Source: Methanoculleus sp. SDB
Lineage (GTDB): Archaea > Halobacteriota > Methanomicrobia > Methanomicrobiales > Methanomicrobiaceae
NCBI GenBank assembly: GCA_001412355.1
Contig: LKUD01000022.1
Coordinates: forward strand, 1-39,717
DNA length: 39,717 bases
Direction of reading: 5' to 3'
Positions 15,947 through 23,914 of this stretch are shown here, piece after piece. The position numbers and the translations under genes are program-made. The notes beneath the pieces are model-generated. The model saw only the letters and a program-made list of their open reading frames with translations, was not told the DNA's origin and ran no database searches. The stretch's first letter is position 1. Each line of letters opens with the position of its first letter.

Positions 15947-16803
15947 GAGGCACCTTCCCCCGCGAGAGTCCGCGCCAGAAAGAGCAGGGTTCCCGCATAG
16001 TCCTCTGATAGCGGATCAACGTCGACGACTGATGCATTCACCTGGCGGGCGATCGCATCGACAGGCTGCCGGGAAAACTGCGGGTTCGCCAGAATCACGT
16101 GTATCTGTTCCCGTCGGGCAAGGTCGATCACCTCGGCGATGTGCCCGGGACCCGGCTCCTTGCCTTCCTCCTCGATTGCAACCTGAACGAGCCCGTATTC
16201 CCGTGCGAAATATCCCCAGGACGGATGGAAGACGATAAATGTCCTCCCGGTAATGTGAGCGGTCAGGCTGCGTAGTTCCGCGTCAAGGGAGACGAGCTCT
16301 TTTTCGTAGTCCGAGGCATTCGTACGGAAATTTTCAGCGTATTCCGGATCGGCCCCGGCAAGGGCCTCAGCCGTTGTCCTGACCATGCGCACCGCGTTGA
16401 CGGGAGACGTCCAGACATGGGGATCGTGGTCGATAAGGTCAATCCCCGCGGAGGTGTTGACGATCCGCATGGCAGGATTCGCGGCTGCAAGACGCGGCAC
16501 GTAGATCTGTTCGAACGGCAGCCCTGAACCGACCATACAGTAGATGCCTGCCCGGGAGAGCGCCGTGAGCTGGTCCGCAGTGGGTTCGTAGGTCGCGGGG
16601 TTTGCCCCCGGCGGAATCAGGACAATCACCTCCGCACGGTCTCCCGCAATGGCATGGACGAATTCTGCCTGCGGCAGGATCGAGACCGCCACCACGACTC
16701 CTCCCCGGTCTCCCGGACGAGCGGTTTCCGAGAGGCAGCCGGCTGCAAGGATGATGAAAGCGAGGATGACGGCGAGGATCCGCCGGGAACCGGTATATTG
16801 CAT
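15943..16803 (-). CDS. znuA: ZnuA/TroA-like metal-binding lipoprotein
   Basis: Extracellular solute-binding subunit of the metal importer. The N-terminus has a signal peptide with lipobox LAAGC, so it is probably membrane-anchored. The cluster A-I fold is indicated by VSILPQAEFVHAI, HDPHVW and FHPSWGYFAREYGL, both with candidate ligand His residues, and VDPLSEDY with the acidic ligand. The usual DPH-Y-P site supplying the first His reads NPATYEP here, so that ligand is absent. I chose the ATG at 16803 because GGTGA lies 5 nt upstream; an open frame extends 17 codons further. Its metal could be Zn or Mn. Confidence 0.87.
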   Translation of the reverse strand: MQYTGSRRILAVILAFIILAAGCLSETARPGDRGGVVVAVSILPQAEFVHAIAGDRAEVIVLIPPGANPATYEPTADQLTALSRAGIYCMVGSGLPFEQIYVPRLAAANPAMRIVNTSAGIDLIDHDPHVWTSPVNAVRMVRTTAEALAGADPEYAENFRTNASDYEKELVSLDAELRSLTAHITGRTFIVFHPSWGYFAREYGLVQVAIEEEGKEPGPGHIAEVIDLARREQIHVILANPQFSRQPVDAIARQVNASVVDVDPLSEDYAGTLLFLARTLAGEGAS

Positions 16804-16885
16804 GAAAATCACCATTCCGGTACCGGGAACGATCGTGAACACCGGATTTTTCACGATGCGCTGCCATGATATACCGCTGATCGCG

Positions 16886-16900
16886 TAATGTTTTTCATCA
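16886..16900 (-). promoter_or_regulatory. Candidate TATA box of the metal transporter operon
   Basis: On the minus strand this reads TTATATTGATGAAAA. With the usual archaeal spacing of about 25 nt, transcription would start near 16870 and give a leader of roughly 65 nt before znuA. No clear metal-responsive operator was recognised. Confidence 0.3.
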
Positions 16901-17006
16901 ATATAAGCAATGCCTTTCCTGTCCGGGCGCCCCGCCGGTGTTTGAGAGAAAGGGAAAGGACTAATAGTGCGTAATCCCCAGATTTGAATCCTGATGCAGG
17001 GAATTA

Positions 17007-17027
17007 AAGGGGCCCGACACCCCCCTT
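17007..17027 (+). promoter_or_regulatory. Leader hairpin before the gene at 17041
   Basis: AAGGGG (17007-17012) pairs with CCCCTT (17022-17027) around a 9-nt loop, and the hairpin ends 3 nt before the GGAG ribosome binding site at 17031-17034. In RNA it could affect translation start or mRNA stability. The role is inferred from position only. Confidence 0.3.
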
Positions 17028-17040
17028 ACAGGAGATGACC

Positions 17041-17577
17041 ATGGACGAAATTGAACAGGGTTTTTCTGCTATCGTGGAAAAAATTGAAAAGCTCAAAAAG
17101 GATGGAACAGCACTCGCCGCTGATGTAAAGAAGAACGATGCGGCGCTCCTTGGACGGATGGCCGAAATTGCCTCGCCTCTCATCCCTGAAATCGGGCTAA
17201 GTATGCTGGTTCGGGGGAAACAGGACGGAAAGGGAGAAATTTATGATGCCGAGTACATGAGCGAAAAGATGATCATGCTCGGCAAGACCGATCCCATCGA
17301 CTTCAGGCCGGATGACCCGAAGAAGCGCGTCGAGAGCCAGTACTGCATTCTATCGGAGAAGGGGAAATTTTTTGAACTGATGTACAGTTCCGATAATTTC
17401 ATCATCGACAGTTACCTCGGCCCCCTGAGCACCGAAGACGTACTCGAACTCTACGGGTATGACGTCATGTATCTCCTGTACCGGGCGCTGCATGACTTCC
17501 TGAAAAAGCAGGACGAGCTCGTAAAAGCGCTCGAAATCACGCTCGAGTTCGTATTCAATCAACCGGAAAACCGGTAA
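17041..17577 (+). CDS. Conserved-looking protein of unknown function
   Basis: A soluble, acidic 178-residue protein that I do not recognise. Residues 1-35 are charged and helical (IVEKIEKLKKDG), probably a short coiled coil. The middle has AEYMSEKMIMLGKTDPIDFRP, and the C-terminal half is a compact aromatic-rich region (YCILSEKGKFFELMYSS, ELYGYDVMYLLYRAL). No signal peptide or membrane helix is present. The ATG at 17041 is preferred over the one at 17035 because GGAG (17031-17034) is then correctly spaced. Lys/Glu content is higher than in its neighbours. It stands alone between divergent znuA and a convergent membrane-protein gene. Confidence 0.75.
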   Translation: MDEIEQGFSAIVEKIEKLKKDGTALAADVKKNDAALLGRMAEIASPLIPEIGLSMLVRGKQDGKGEIYDAEYMSEKMIMLGKTDPIDFRPDDPKKRVESQYCILSEKGKFFELMYSSDNFIIDSYLGPLSTEDVLELYGYDVMYLLYRALHDFLKKQDELVKALEITLEFVFNQPENR

Positions 17578-17583
17578 AATCTG

Positions 17584-17604
17584 TTTTTTTCCGGAAAAAC
17601 CGGA
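17584..17604. terminator. Bidirectional terminator region
   Basis: A palindrome TTTTTCCGGAAAAA (17586-17599) preceded by extra T residues lies between two convergent genes. It gives a T-tract on both strands, so it can end transcription from either side. Confidence 0.55.
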
Positions 17605-18087
17605 TTATTCCTTTTTCCACTCGAACATCGGAAACATGGGTTTTAAAAGATCTTCTTCTTTGTCAACCGGGTGGAGTGCCGAGAGCGGTTTTGTCTCCGA
17701 AAAACTGCGGCCGTTCGGGCTTCGGTAGGTGATTGCCGCCTTCGCTTCCCCGATCATGGAAGGGAGGGCGAACTCATAGGACTCTCCCGGGGGCAGCGGC
17801 GGGACATCAAACTCGATGTTCAGCGGCACAAGCGCAACATGCATGTCCCGTGCTTCGGCGTCGCCCCTGTTCCTGACGACGACAGCCTTTGCATCTTCCC
17901 GGAGAAAGCAGGTAACCTCGGGCCGTGCTGCCAGCTTTCCGCCCGATTCGAGGATGGCGAGGCTCATGATGAGTGCCACGGCAATCAGCATGACGATCCC
18001 TGCATAAAATACTCCTTCGGTGAGCAGAAGCAGTGGGATAGAAATGATTATGGCAAGGATGAGCACGATCTTCTGGTTTTTCTGCAT
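17605..18087 (-). CDS. Small membrane protein with C-terminal extracytoplasmic domain
   Basis: A 160-residue protein of unknown function. Residues 1-50 form two closely spaced membrane helices (IVLILAIIISIPLLLL and AGIVMLIAVALIMSLAIL). The rest is a beta-rich domain with the segment AVVVRNRGDAEARDMHVALVPL, which resembles CARDB/DUF11-like Ig folds. I chose the Met at 18085-18087 because a TATA-like element at 18109-18117 sits about 25 nt upstream, and further upstream the frame runs into the tRNA-Ile gene. It could interact with surface proteins, but nothing in its neighbourhood says so. Confidence 0.7.
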   Translation of the reverse strand: MQKNQKIVLILAIIISIPLLLLTEGVFYAGIVMLIAVALIMSLAILESGGKLAARPEVTCFLREDAKAVVVRNRGDAEARDMHVALVPLNIEFDVPPLPPGESYEFALPSMIGEAKAAITYRSPNGRSFSETKPLSALHPVDKEEDLLKPMFPMFEWKKE

Positions 18088-18108
18088 GTACAGAGATTGG
18101 AGTATGGG

Positions 18109-18117
18109 CATATAAGC
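18109..18117 (-). promoter_or_regulatory. TATA element for the membrane protein gene
   Basis: Minus-strand sequence GCTTATATG at this position would place the transcription start at or beside the ATG at 18087, giving a leaderless mRNA. No ribosome binding site is visible before that ATG, which agrees. Confidence 0.4.
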
Positions 18118-18137
18118 ATTAAGAAAAACAGAGAAAG

Positions 18138-18210
18138 TGGGCCCGATGCGATTCGAACGCACGACCTCCCGGTTATCAGCCGGGTGCACCACCAGCTATG
18201 CTACGGGCCC
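18138..18210 (-). tRNA. tRNA-Ile (GAU)
   Basis: The reverse complement folds into a 73-nt cloverleaf: acceptor GGGCCCG/CGGGCCC, anticodon stem CCCGG/CCGGG around loop CTGATAA (anticodon GAU), T-arm with TTCGAAT, and discriminator A. CCA is not encoded. A TTATTTAG element at about 18233-18242 is a plausible promoter. There is no intron. Confidence 0.96.
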
Positions 18211-18251
18211 TGTGAATCACCCTGATTACCTTACTAAATAACCATTCCGGG

Positions 18252-18259
18252 TTTTTATA
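18252..18259 (+). promoter_or_regulatory. Candidate TATA box of iorAB
   Basis: TTTTTATA lies about 70 nt before the iorA start. Transcription would begin near 18283, leaving a short leader that contains the GGTGA ribosome binding site at 18315-18319. It is divergent from the tRNA-Ile promoter. Confidence 0.4.
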
Positions 18260-18324
18260 GGTTGTGCATTGTCTTCGGACCAGCACATTAAAAAGGTTTA
18301 TTGGGGTACTACTTGGTGAATTGT

Positions 18325-20094
18325 ATGGTTACGCGGTACATGCTCGGAAACGAGGCGATTGCGCATGCCTGCCTCGAGGCGAACATCGATTTTGCGAGTG
18401 GCTATCCCGGGACCCCGTCTTCTGAGGTCATCGATATTCTCAGGACACAGGAGGAGCGTCCCTTTTATATCGAGTGGTCGGTGAACGAAAAAGTCGCCTA
18501 TGAAAACGCACTGGCCGCCGCATGGTGCGGCCAGCGTTCCCTGGTGACGATGAAGCACGTGGGCCTCAATGTGGCGGCCGATCCGCTGATGACAAGCGCC
18601 TATACGGGGGTTGTCGGCGGTTTCGTGGTGATGAGTGCGGACGATCCCTTCGCCCACAGTTCCCAGAACGAACAGGACAGCCGGTGTTATGCGCGGTTTG
18701 CCCGGATACCCTGCCTTGATCCCTCCACCATACAGGAGGCGCACGACATGATCCGCGACGGATTCGCCCTTTCCGAGGAATTCGGCCTCCCCGTGCTGTT
18801 CCGGCCCACGACGCGGATATGCCACTCAAAAAGTGATGTCTCTATCGGCGATCCCGGGACAGAGCACCGCACAGGAGTATTTACGAAAAATCCCGCACAA
18901 TACGTTGTCATTCCCGCCCATACCCGTGTGCTCCATAAAAAGCTGAACGAAAAACAGCCCGCACTGGCACGGCGGCTTGTTGATCTCGGGTATAACCGCG
19001 GCTGGGTTAAAGGGAAAACCGCGGTGATTGCCGGTGGCATTGCCATATCCTACGTGGAGGAGACGATCCCCGGTGACGTGTCGCTCGCAAAGATCGGGGC
19101 GTACCCGATCGACGAAGAATGGCTCGAAACTTTCGTAAGGCAGCACGACACCGTCATTGTGATCGAGGAAGGAGCACCCGTCATCGAAGAGATCGTACGG
19201 CAGGTGGCCGGCACGGTCACGGTCCTTGGCAAGAAGAACGGGTATGCCCCTCTGGAGGGCGAACTGAGCCCGCGTACCTCTGAGGCGATTCTGGAGAAAG
19301 CCGGGGTGCTGTCGTTTTCACCGTATCCGGATACCGAAGCTGCCGGGGGGGTTCCGCCGCGCCCGCCCATACTTTGTGCCGGCTGCATGCACCGGGCGGC
19401 ATTCTATGCAATGAAAAAAGTTTATCGTGATGCGGTCTATCCCAGCGATATCGGTTGTTACACGCTGGGGATCCAGCTCGGTACGGTGGACACAACGATC
19501 TGCATGGGTGCCTCGATCACGGTGGCGAGCGGAATGGCCCAGTCGGGTGAGGCGCGCGACATCATCTGTTCAATCGGTGACTCCACGTTTCTCCACACCG
19601 GGATCCCCGGCCTTCTGAATGCGGTCTACAACGGCGCCGATATTACGGTCATGATCCTCGACAACCGCATCACCGCGATGACCGGCCACCAGCCGAATCC
19701 CACGAGCGGTTGCACCGCATGCGGAAACCCGGCGCCGCAGGTCTCTCTCGAAGCGATCTGCCGGTCCTGCGGGGTTCCGTTTGTGGAAACCGTCGACCCG
19801 TTCGATCTGACCGGGACGCTCGAGGTGCTGAAGGCGGCACGCCAGCGTGACGGGGTCAGGGTCATAATTGCGAAGCAGCCCTGCGTCATCACCGCACGCC
19901 GGGCGGGTGTCAGGCGGAAGCGGTATGTCGTCGACACCGAGGCCTGCACCGGCTGCCGGGCCTGTGTCAGGTTCGGCTGCCCGGCAATCGAATTTTCCGG
20001 GGACGTGGCATCCATCACCGATCTCTGTAGCGGCTGCAGCGTCTGCGCCCAGATATGTCCTGTCGGTGCGATACGAATGGAGGGACGGACATGA
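18325..20094 (+). CDS. iorA: Indolepyruvate:ferredoxin oxidoreductase, alpha subunit
   Basis: The TPP- and FeS-containing subunit of an enzyme that converts aryl-pyruvates and CoA to aryl-acetyl-CoA with ferredoxin reduction. In methanogens it can run in reverse to make aromatic amino acids from aryl acids. Motifs are GYPGTPSSEVIDIL near the N-terminus, LCAGCMHRAAFYAM, SDIGCYTLG, the TPP-binding GDSTFLHTGIPGLLNAVYN, and a C-terminal ferredoxin domain with two clusters (CTGCRACVRFGCP and CSGCSVCAQICPVG). The ATG at 18325 has GGTGA 5 nt upstream. It overlaps iorB by ATGA. Its closeness to the aromatic operon fits its role. Confidence 0.95.
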   Translation: MVTRYMLGNEAIAHACLEANIDFASGYPGTPSSEVIDILRTQEERPFYIEWSVNEKVAYENALAAAWCGQRSLVTMKHVGLNVAADPLMTSAYTGVVGGFVVMSADDPFAHSSQNEQDSRCYARFARIPCLDPSTIQEAHDMIRDGFALSEEFGLPVLFRPTTRICHSKSDVSIGDPGTEHRTGVFTKNPAQYVVIPAHTRVLHKKLNEKQPALARRLVDLGYNRGWVKGKTAVIAGGIAISYVEETIPGDVSLAKIGAYPIDEEWLETFVRQHDTVIVIEEGAPVIEEIVRQVAGTVTVLGKKNGYAPLEGELSPRTSEAILEKAGVLSFSPYPDTEAAGGVPPRPPILCAGCMHRAAFYAMKKVYRDAVYPSDIGCYTLGIQLGTVDTTICMGASITVASGMAQSGEARDIICSIGDSTFLHTGIPGLLNAVYNGADITVMILDNRITAMTGHQPNPTSGCTACGNPAPQVSLEAICRSCGVPFVETVDPFDLTGTLEVLKAARQRDGVRVIIAKQPCVITARRAGVRRKRYVVDTEACTGCRACVRFGCPAIEFSGDVASITDLCSGCSVCAQICPVGAIRMEGRT

Positions 20095-20681
20095 ACGAGA
20101 GTTTTGACGTGCTGATCGTCGGCGTCGGCGGTCAGGGAACGATCCTCGCGTCCAACGTGCTGGGCGAAGCGTGCCTCATCGAAGAGCGCCACGTGATGAG
20201 TGCGGAGACCCATGGGATGGCGCAACGAGGCGGTTCGGTTGAGAGCCATGTACGCATCGACGGTATATTCGGACCCCTCATCTCCCCCGGAACGGCGGAT
20301 CTCATCATTGCGTTCGACATGCTCGAAGCGCTCCGGTACCGCCATTTCCTGAAAGAGGACGGACGGATGATCGTGAATTCCGCAGTTGTCATTCCGACAT
20401 CGGCATTCCAGAAGGATCTGCCGGTCCCGTCTCACGACGAAATTCTCACCCGGCTCGGAACGCCGGTACCCTGCGTCATCGATGCGGCGGGCATCGCGCT
20501 CGAAGCCGGGAGCATCCTTGCCCAGAACATCGTCATGCTGGGGGCGGCATCGCATTACCTACCGCTCCTTCCCGACTCCCTCACCCGGGCCGTGCGTGCC
20601 CTCGTGCCCCCGAAAACCGTTGAGATCAATGTCCGGGCGTTTGACATGGGGCGTGACGCGGCCCGCGGCTGCGGGACCTGA
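20091..20681 (+). CDS. iorB: Indolepyruvate:ferredoxin oxidoreductase, beta subunit
   Basis: The small gamma-type subunit of the 2-oxoacid:ferredoxin oxidoreductase family, partner of IorA. The N-terminal VGVGGQGTILASNVLGEA and SAETHGMAQRGGSVESHVRI are diagnostic. The protein is 196 residues. The ATG overlaps the iorA stop at 20091-20094, so synthesis is coupled. About 165 nt without a gene follow. Confidence 0.95.
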   Translation: MNESFDVLIVGVGGQGTILASNVLGEACLIEERHVMSAETHGMAQRGGSVESHVRIDGIFGPLISPGTADLIIAFDMLEALRYRHFLKEDGRMIVNSAVVIPTSAFQKDLPVPSHDEILTRLGTPVPCVIDAAGIALEAGSILAQNIVMLGAASHYLPLLPDSLTRAVRALVPPKTVEINVRAFDMGRDAARGCGT

Positions 20682-20847
20682 TCCTCCCCTTCTTTTTCAT
20701 ACGGCCTTCAGAGCCCTTTCATCGAAAGGCAATCCCCGGCAGTGGGATTCGGGTGGTGCGCAGCGATATGGCAATAATCCCGCTGTACACCGTGCTTATT
20801 TCACAACAGTTTTGATTCTTAACATCAAGAGTCGAATTGGTGACGTG

Positions 20848-21399
20848 ATGCAACGATACCGGAGTTTTTCGAGCGGGACGGTGCTGCTTGCCAGCATCGC
20901 CTGCTGTGCCGCCCTTTTGCTGTTTGTTTCCGGCTGCTGCCTTCTGGCGGCACCGGGCCCCGCCCCCGCAAAGACCGTGTCCGCCGACCAGCCGCGGGAA
21001 GCGACCTGGGTGGAAGCGACTGCCGCCGCGACCGCCGATCCCTGCGTACCGCAACCGACGGATGCTGTCCCGGCAGGATACGAGGTCGAGACCGGTATTG
21101 CGAAGGATCCGATAACGGGCGAGATCACCGTGAAGGTCAACGGCGGCAAAGGTCTTTCCCTGCTACAGAGCATGGAGGTCAGAGTTGTGCACCCGGACAG
21201 CTCTGATGAATGCAAAGTAATCAATCAGCCGAAAGTAAACGATGAGGTGACAATCCCGGGAACGAAGGACGGCAGTGACCGTGTCGTGATCGAGAAGACC
21301 TACAGCAACGGCGCGATTTATATCACCGATGACGCTCTCATCGCCGGTCGCGAGCTCCGTACCGGTGGGCAGGGCGGCGGCGGTGGTGGCGGCTGTTAA
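20848..21399 (+). CDS. Lipoprotein of unknown function with a poly-Gly-Cys tail
   Basis: A 183-residue exported protein. Residues 12-30 form a hydrophobic signal with lipobox FVSGC, followed by a second Cys, so lipid attachment at Cys30 is likely. A Pro/Ala/Thr-rich spacer leads to a beta-rich domain (ITVKVNGGKGLSLLQSMEVRVVHP) resembling the C-terminal domains of archaeal pilin-like proteins. The protein ends in a run of Gly and a final Cys. The ATG at 20848 has GGTGA 4 nt upstream; the much longer open frame before it lies partly in iorB and is not coding. No family was recognised. Confidence 0.72.
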   Translation: MQRYRSFSSGTVLLASIACCAALLLFVSGCCLLAAPGPAPAKTVSADQPREATWVEATAAATADPCVPQPTDAVPAGYEVETGIAKDPITGEITVKVNGGKGLSLLQSMEVRVVHPDSSDECKVINQPKVNDEVTIPGTKDGSDRVVIEKTYSNGAIYITDDALIAGRELRTGGQGGGGGGGC

Positions 21400-21424
21400 T
21401 ACTCCTGTTATTTTCAGTCCGGTT

Positions 21425-22012
21425 TCAAAGCCATCCTTCTTTTTCCGGGTTCCTCCACCCATCGATACGGGCATCTGCTCCGGCGACGAACGCCAGCAGG
21501 AATCCCGCCTGTCCGATTCCGTAGAGAAATCCGGTGACAATGCGGATGAGCGCCGTGCTTTCATAGGGGGTTGCCAGCTGCATCGTGCCGTCGATGACCA
21601 TCGGCAGGCCGAGGCAGATGCCGGTCGCGATGACCAGAAGCCGCGGATTGCGCGTTTTCGGAAGAAAGCCTCCCGCATATGCAAAAAATCCCCGCCGGGG
21701 ACGAACGACAAGCGCCGCCCCGGCCAGAGCCGTCATCCCGAGCAGGATCCCGAAACAGCGTTCGCAGAGTGGCATCGGAATGCCTGCGAGTGCATAGGAG
21801 CGCTCCGGCATCTGGTGGCAGAGAAGTCCGGCCGCTTCATAGACGGTGGCCACAGCCGGACTATCCCGGGCGCCATCGGATCCCCCTCCCGCCGCAGCCA
21901 TGTGCGGTGCGATGACCACTACGGCAAGCGCTGCGAGACAGACGGTGGCAAGCACGGCGGCGAACACGTCGGTGGCCGTCTGTGCGCCGGAGAACCTGTC
22001 CTTTTTAACCAT
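21425..22012 (-). CDS. DUF2085-type membrane protein
   Basis: An integral membrane protein of 195 residues with about four helices. The cysteine pattern LCHQMPERSYALAGIPMPLCERCFGILLG in the middle (in two blocks, LCHQMPERS and MPLCERCFG) is typical of the DUF2085 family, whose function is unknown; the Cys/His set may bind a metal. I chose the ATG at 22010-22012, since the open frame upstream enters the tRNA-Ser gene. It converges with the lipoprotein gene, and its start lies just beyond the tRNA. Confidence 0.78.
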   Translation of the reverse strand: MVKKDRFSGAQTATDVFAAVLATVCLAALAVVVIAPHMAAAGGGSDGARDSPAVATVYEAAGLLCHQMPERSYALAGIPMPLCERCFGILLGMTALAGAALVVRPRRGFFAYAGGFLPKTRNPRLLVIATGICLGLPMVIDGTMQLATPYESTALIRIVTGFLYGIGQAGFLLAFVAGADARIDGWRNPEKEGWL

Positions 22013-22034
22013 GCGAACACTCCGAAAACAGAAA

Positions 22035-22120
22035 CGCTGAGGGGGAGATTTGAACTCCCGAGGGGCCAACGCCCCACGGGCTTTCCAGGCCCGCGCCCTA
22101 CCGGACTAGACTACCTCAGC
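22035..22120 (-). tRNA. tRNA-Ser (GGA)
   Basis: The reverse complement forms an 86-nt class II tRNA: acceptor GCTGAGG, anticodon stem CGGGC/GCCCG around loop CTGGAAA (anticodon GGA), a long GC-rich variable arm (GGGGC/GCCCC), T-arm GGGAG/CTCCC, and discriminator G, which is usual for serine. CCA is not encoded. Confidence 0.96.
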
Positions 22121-22178
22121 ACACAGGGATGTCCGTTCGCCCTGCAGTCTTACCTATTTGTGCGGCATTTTTTTAATG

Positions 22179-23132
22179 CTATGCTTTTTTAGACGGAGCA
22201 TCGTCTGCGTGGGGCTTTGACGTCCAGCCTTTCGGATAGGTGCCGGGCTGCATGAACACGGTCTCGGGTGCGACGACAAGACCGGGAGACCCCGGGGCAA
22301 TGGACGAGGAAGGAACAAGCGCCCGCCCGAGGCAGACGAGCTCGCCCTTTTTTGTCAGGACAGCAACCCGGTCTCCCGCATCACATGCCGTTACCGAGAG
22401 GACCCCGACTCCGGCGAGCACCGCACCGTGGCAGACCGCATCGACTGCCGTGTCCCGGATGACCACCTGCGGCGCATCCCCCACCGCCCGATCGGGAGGA
22501 ATGATAAGGTCGTCGAGCGCCCGCGGATCCCCTGCTTCGGCTTTGCTGCAGGCATCGGCCAGATCATGGAGGGTGCAGGCATCCGATTCCGTAAACAGCC
22601 CGGACTTCGTGCGGCGGAGTTCCTGCATATGCGCACCCGTGCCGAGCGCCAACCCCATGTGGTGGCAGAGCGACCGGATATAGGTTCCCGCGTCGCATTC
22701 GACACGGAAGAGGACCAGTCTCCCGAGAACATCGAGAATCTCTATCGCATGCACCGCACGGATACGCAGTGCACGGCGGACGGCGCTCCGGCGGGGCGGG
22801 CGCTGGTAGAGCCTGCCCGTGAAATTCCGGGCGACGTTCCGGATCGCCGCCTCGTCCGCATCTGCATGAAGCCGCATGAGACAGACATACTCCTTGTGAT
22901 GCCTGAGGAGAAGCGGTGCGAGGCGCACGGCCTTTCCGAGCATCACGACGAGCACTCCCGAGACCATCGGATCCAGGGTGCCCGAGTGGCCCGCAGGCCT
23001 CCCGGTAAGGTCCCGCACCCATGCGGTCACCTGGTGGCTCGAAGGCCCGCGGGGCTTGTCAATAATGATAATCCCGTTCCGCTGCCCCGTGCCTGCAGCC
23101 GGTTCCGCCGACTCGCCCCCGGGTGCCGTCAT
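22179..23132 (-). CDS. cbf5: Cbf5-type tRNA/rRNA pseudouridine synthase
   Basis: Catalytic subunit of archaeal H/ACA guide RNPs, which also modifies tRNA U55. The TruB-fold motifs are IIIIDKPRGPSSHQV, the catalytic GHSGTLDPMVSGVL with the essential Asp, and CDAGTYIRSLCHHMG. A C-terminal PUA RNA-binding domain covers about residues 225-300 (GAVLAGVGVLSVTACDAGDRVAVLTKKGELVCLG). The length of 317 residues is close to the archaeal norm. Its start overlaps the hemD stop by ATGA (23129-23132). Confidence 0.93.
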   Translation of the reverse strand: MTAPGGESAEPAAGTGQRNGIIIIDKPRGPSSHQVTAWVRDLTGRPAGHSGTLDPMVSGVLVVMLGKAVRLAPLLLRHHKEYVCLMRLHADADEAAIRNVARNFTGRLYQRPPRRSAVRRALRIRAVHAIEILDVLGRLVLFRVECDAGTYIRSLCHHMGLALGTGAHMQELRRTKSGLFTESDACTLHDLADACSKAEAGDPRALDDLIIPPDRAVGDAPQVVIRDTAVDAVCHGAVLAGVGVLSVTACDAGDRVAVLTKKGELVCLGRALVPSSSIAPGSPGLVVAPETVFMQPGTYPKGWTSKPHADDAPSKKA

Positions 23133-23827
23133 CGGGGCGTTCCCTCTCCTGTATTTGCCAGATGCCGGTTCAGCGCCGCAAGCGTACCTGCGAGCGATCC
23201 GTCGCCGACGACCTGCGGGGGTACGTCTCCCGCCGTCATCGCCGCCGCCGTGACCTCCCCGATTGCGATGGCCATGAGATCAGCCCGGGGTGTCCATATC
23301 GCATCCGTAAACGAGCGTGCGCTCGTGAAGATAATTGCATCCGCATCATCGGTACGGAGCGTCTCACCGGTCGGGGCAAGGCCGTATACGCGGACTTCGC
23401 CGGGCACTCCGCCGCGATCCCGGATTGCATCGAGCAGGGGTTCGTTCGGGACATCGGCACGGGGAATCCCTATCTCCTTTCCTGCCAGCCACTCGCCGAG
23501 ATAGGGTGCGAAGTCGCGCGAATAGAAGGAGGGAAGCGTTTCGCACTCGATCCCGAAGCCCTGCAGCGCCGCTGCCGTTGTGGGGCCGATTGCTATCACG
23601 CGGGGCCACCGGGTAAGAAGCGGGCCTATCAGCCGTGCCGGAAGGGCGCTCGTGAAGAACAGGGCATCGAATTCGCCCCGGTTTACCCTGTCCGCAAACG
23701 CCAGAATTCTGTCCCTGTACACATCCGCACGAATCGGGGACACCGGATAGCAGTCGTGCCCGTACCCCCGGCAGAGTGCCCGGTCGCCGTCGCCCTTTTC
23801 TTTCAGGCGGGTGATTGCGATCTTCAT
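23129..23827 (-). CDS. hemD: Uroporphyrinogen-III synthase
   Basis: Closes and inverts ring D of hydroxymethylbilane to uroporphyrinogen III, the precursor of F430, corrinoids and siroheme in methanogens. Sequence conservation is low in this family. The recognisable parts are the N-terminal KIAITR, the FTSALPARL segment, IGPTTAAALQGFGIE and the mirrored FTSARSFTDAI...AIGEVTAAA in the second domain. The ATG at 23825-23827 is preferred because a TATA-like element (23852-23859) lies about 26 nt upstream; however, a GGAGGG at about 23842-23847 would suit a TTG at 23833. It is co-transcribed with cbf5. Confidence 0.88.
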   Translation of the reverse strand: MKIAITRLKEKGDGDRALCRGYGHDCYPVSPIRADVYRDRILAFADRVNRGEFDALFFTSALPARLIGPLLTRWPRVIAIGPTTAAALQGFGIECETLPSFYSRDFAPYLGEWLAGKEIGIPRADVPNEPLLDAIRDRGGVPGEVRVYGLAPTGETLRTDDADAIIFTSARSFTDAIWTPRADLMAIAIGEVTAAAMTAGDVPPQVVGDGSLAGTLAALNRHLANTGEGTPR

Positions 23828-23851
23828 TGTCAACTGTACTCTCCCTCCGGC

Positions 23852-23859
23852 GATATACC
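23852..23859 (-). promoter_or_regulatory. Candidate TATA box of hemD-cbf5
   Basis: GGTATATC on the minus strand puts the transcription start near 23830, at or just before the hemD start codon. This would make the mRNA nearly leaderless and the upstream GGAGGG untranscribed. Confidence 0.4.
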
Positions 23860-23914
23860 TGTATCTGTTCCGGATGGTTTATCGTGCATTCCGGGTAAAA
23901 TCACATTCTGACGC

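Noticed and set aside
22428-23504. Plus-strand open frame of 358 codons across cbf5 and hemD
   Set aside because: It covers two well-supported genes on the other strand and has no family resemblance.
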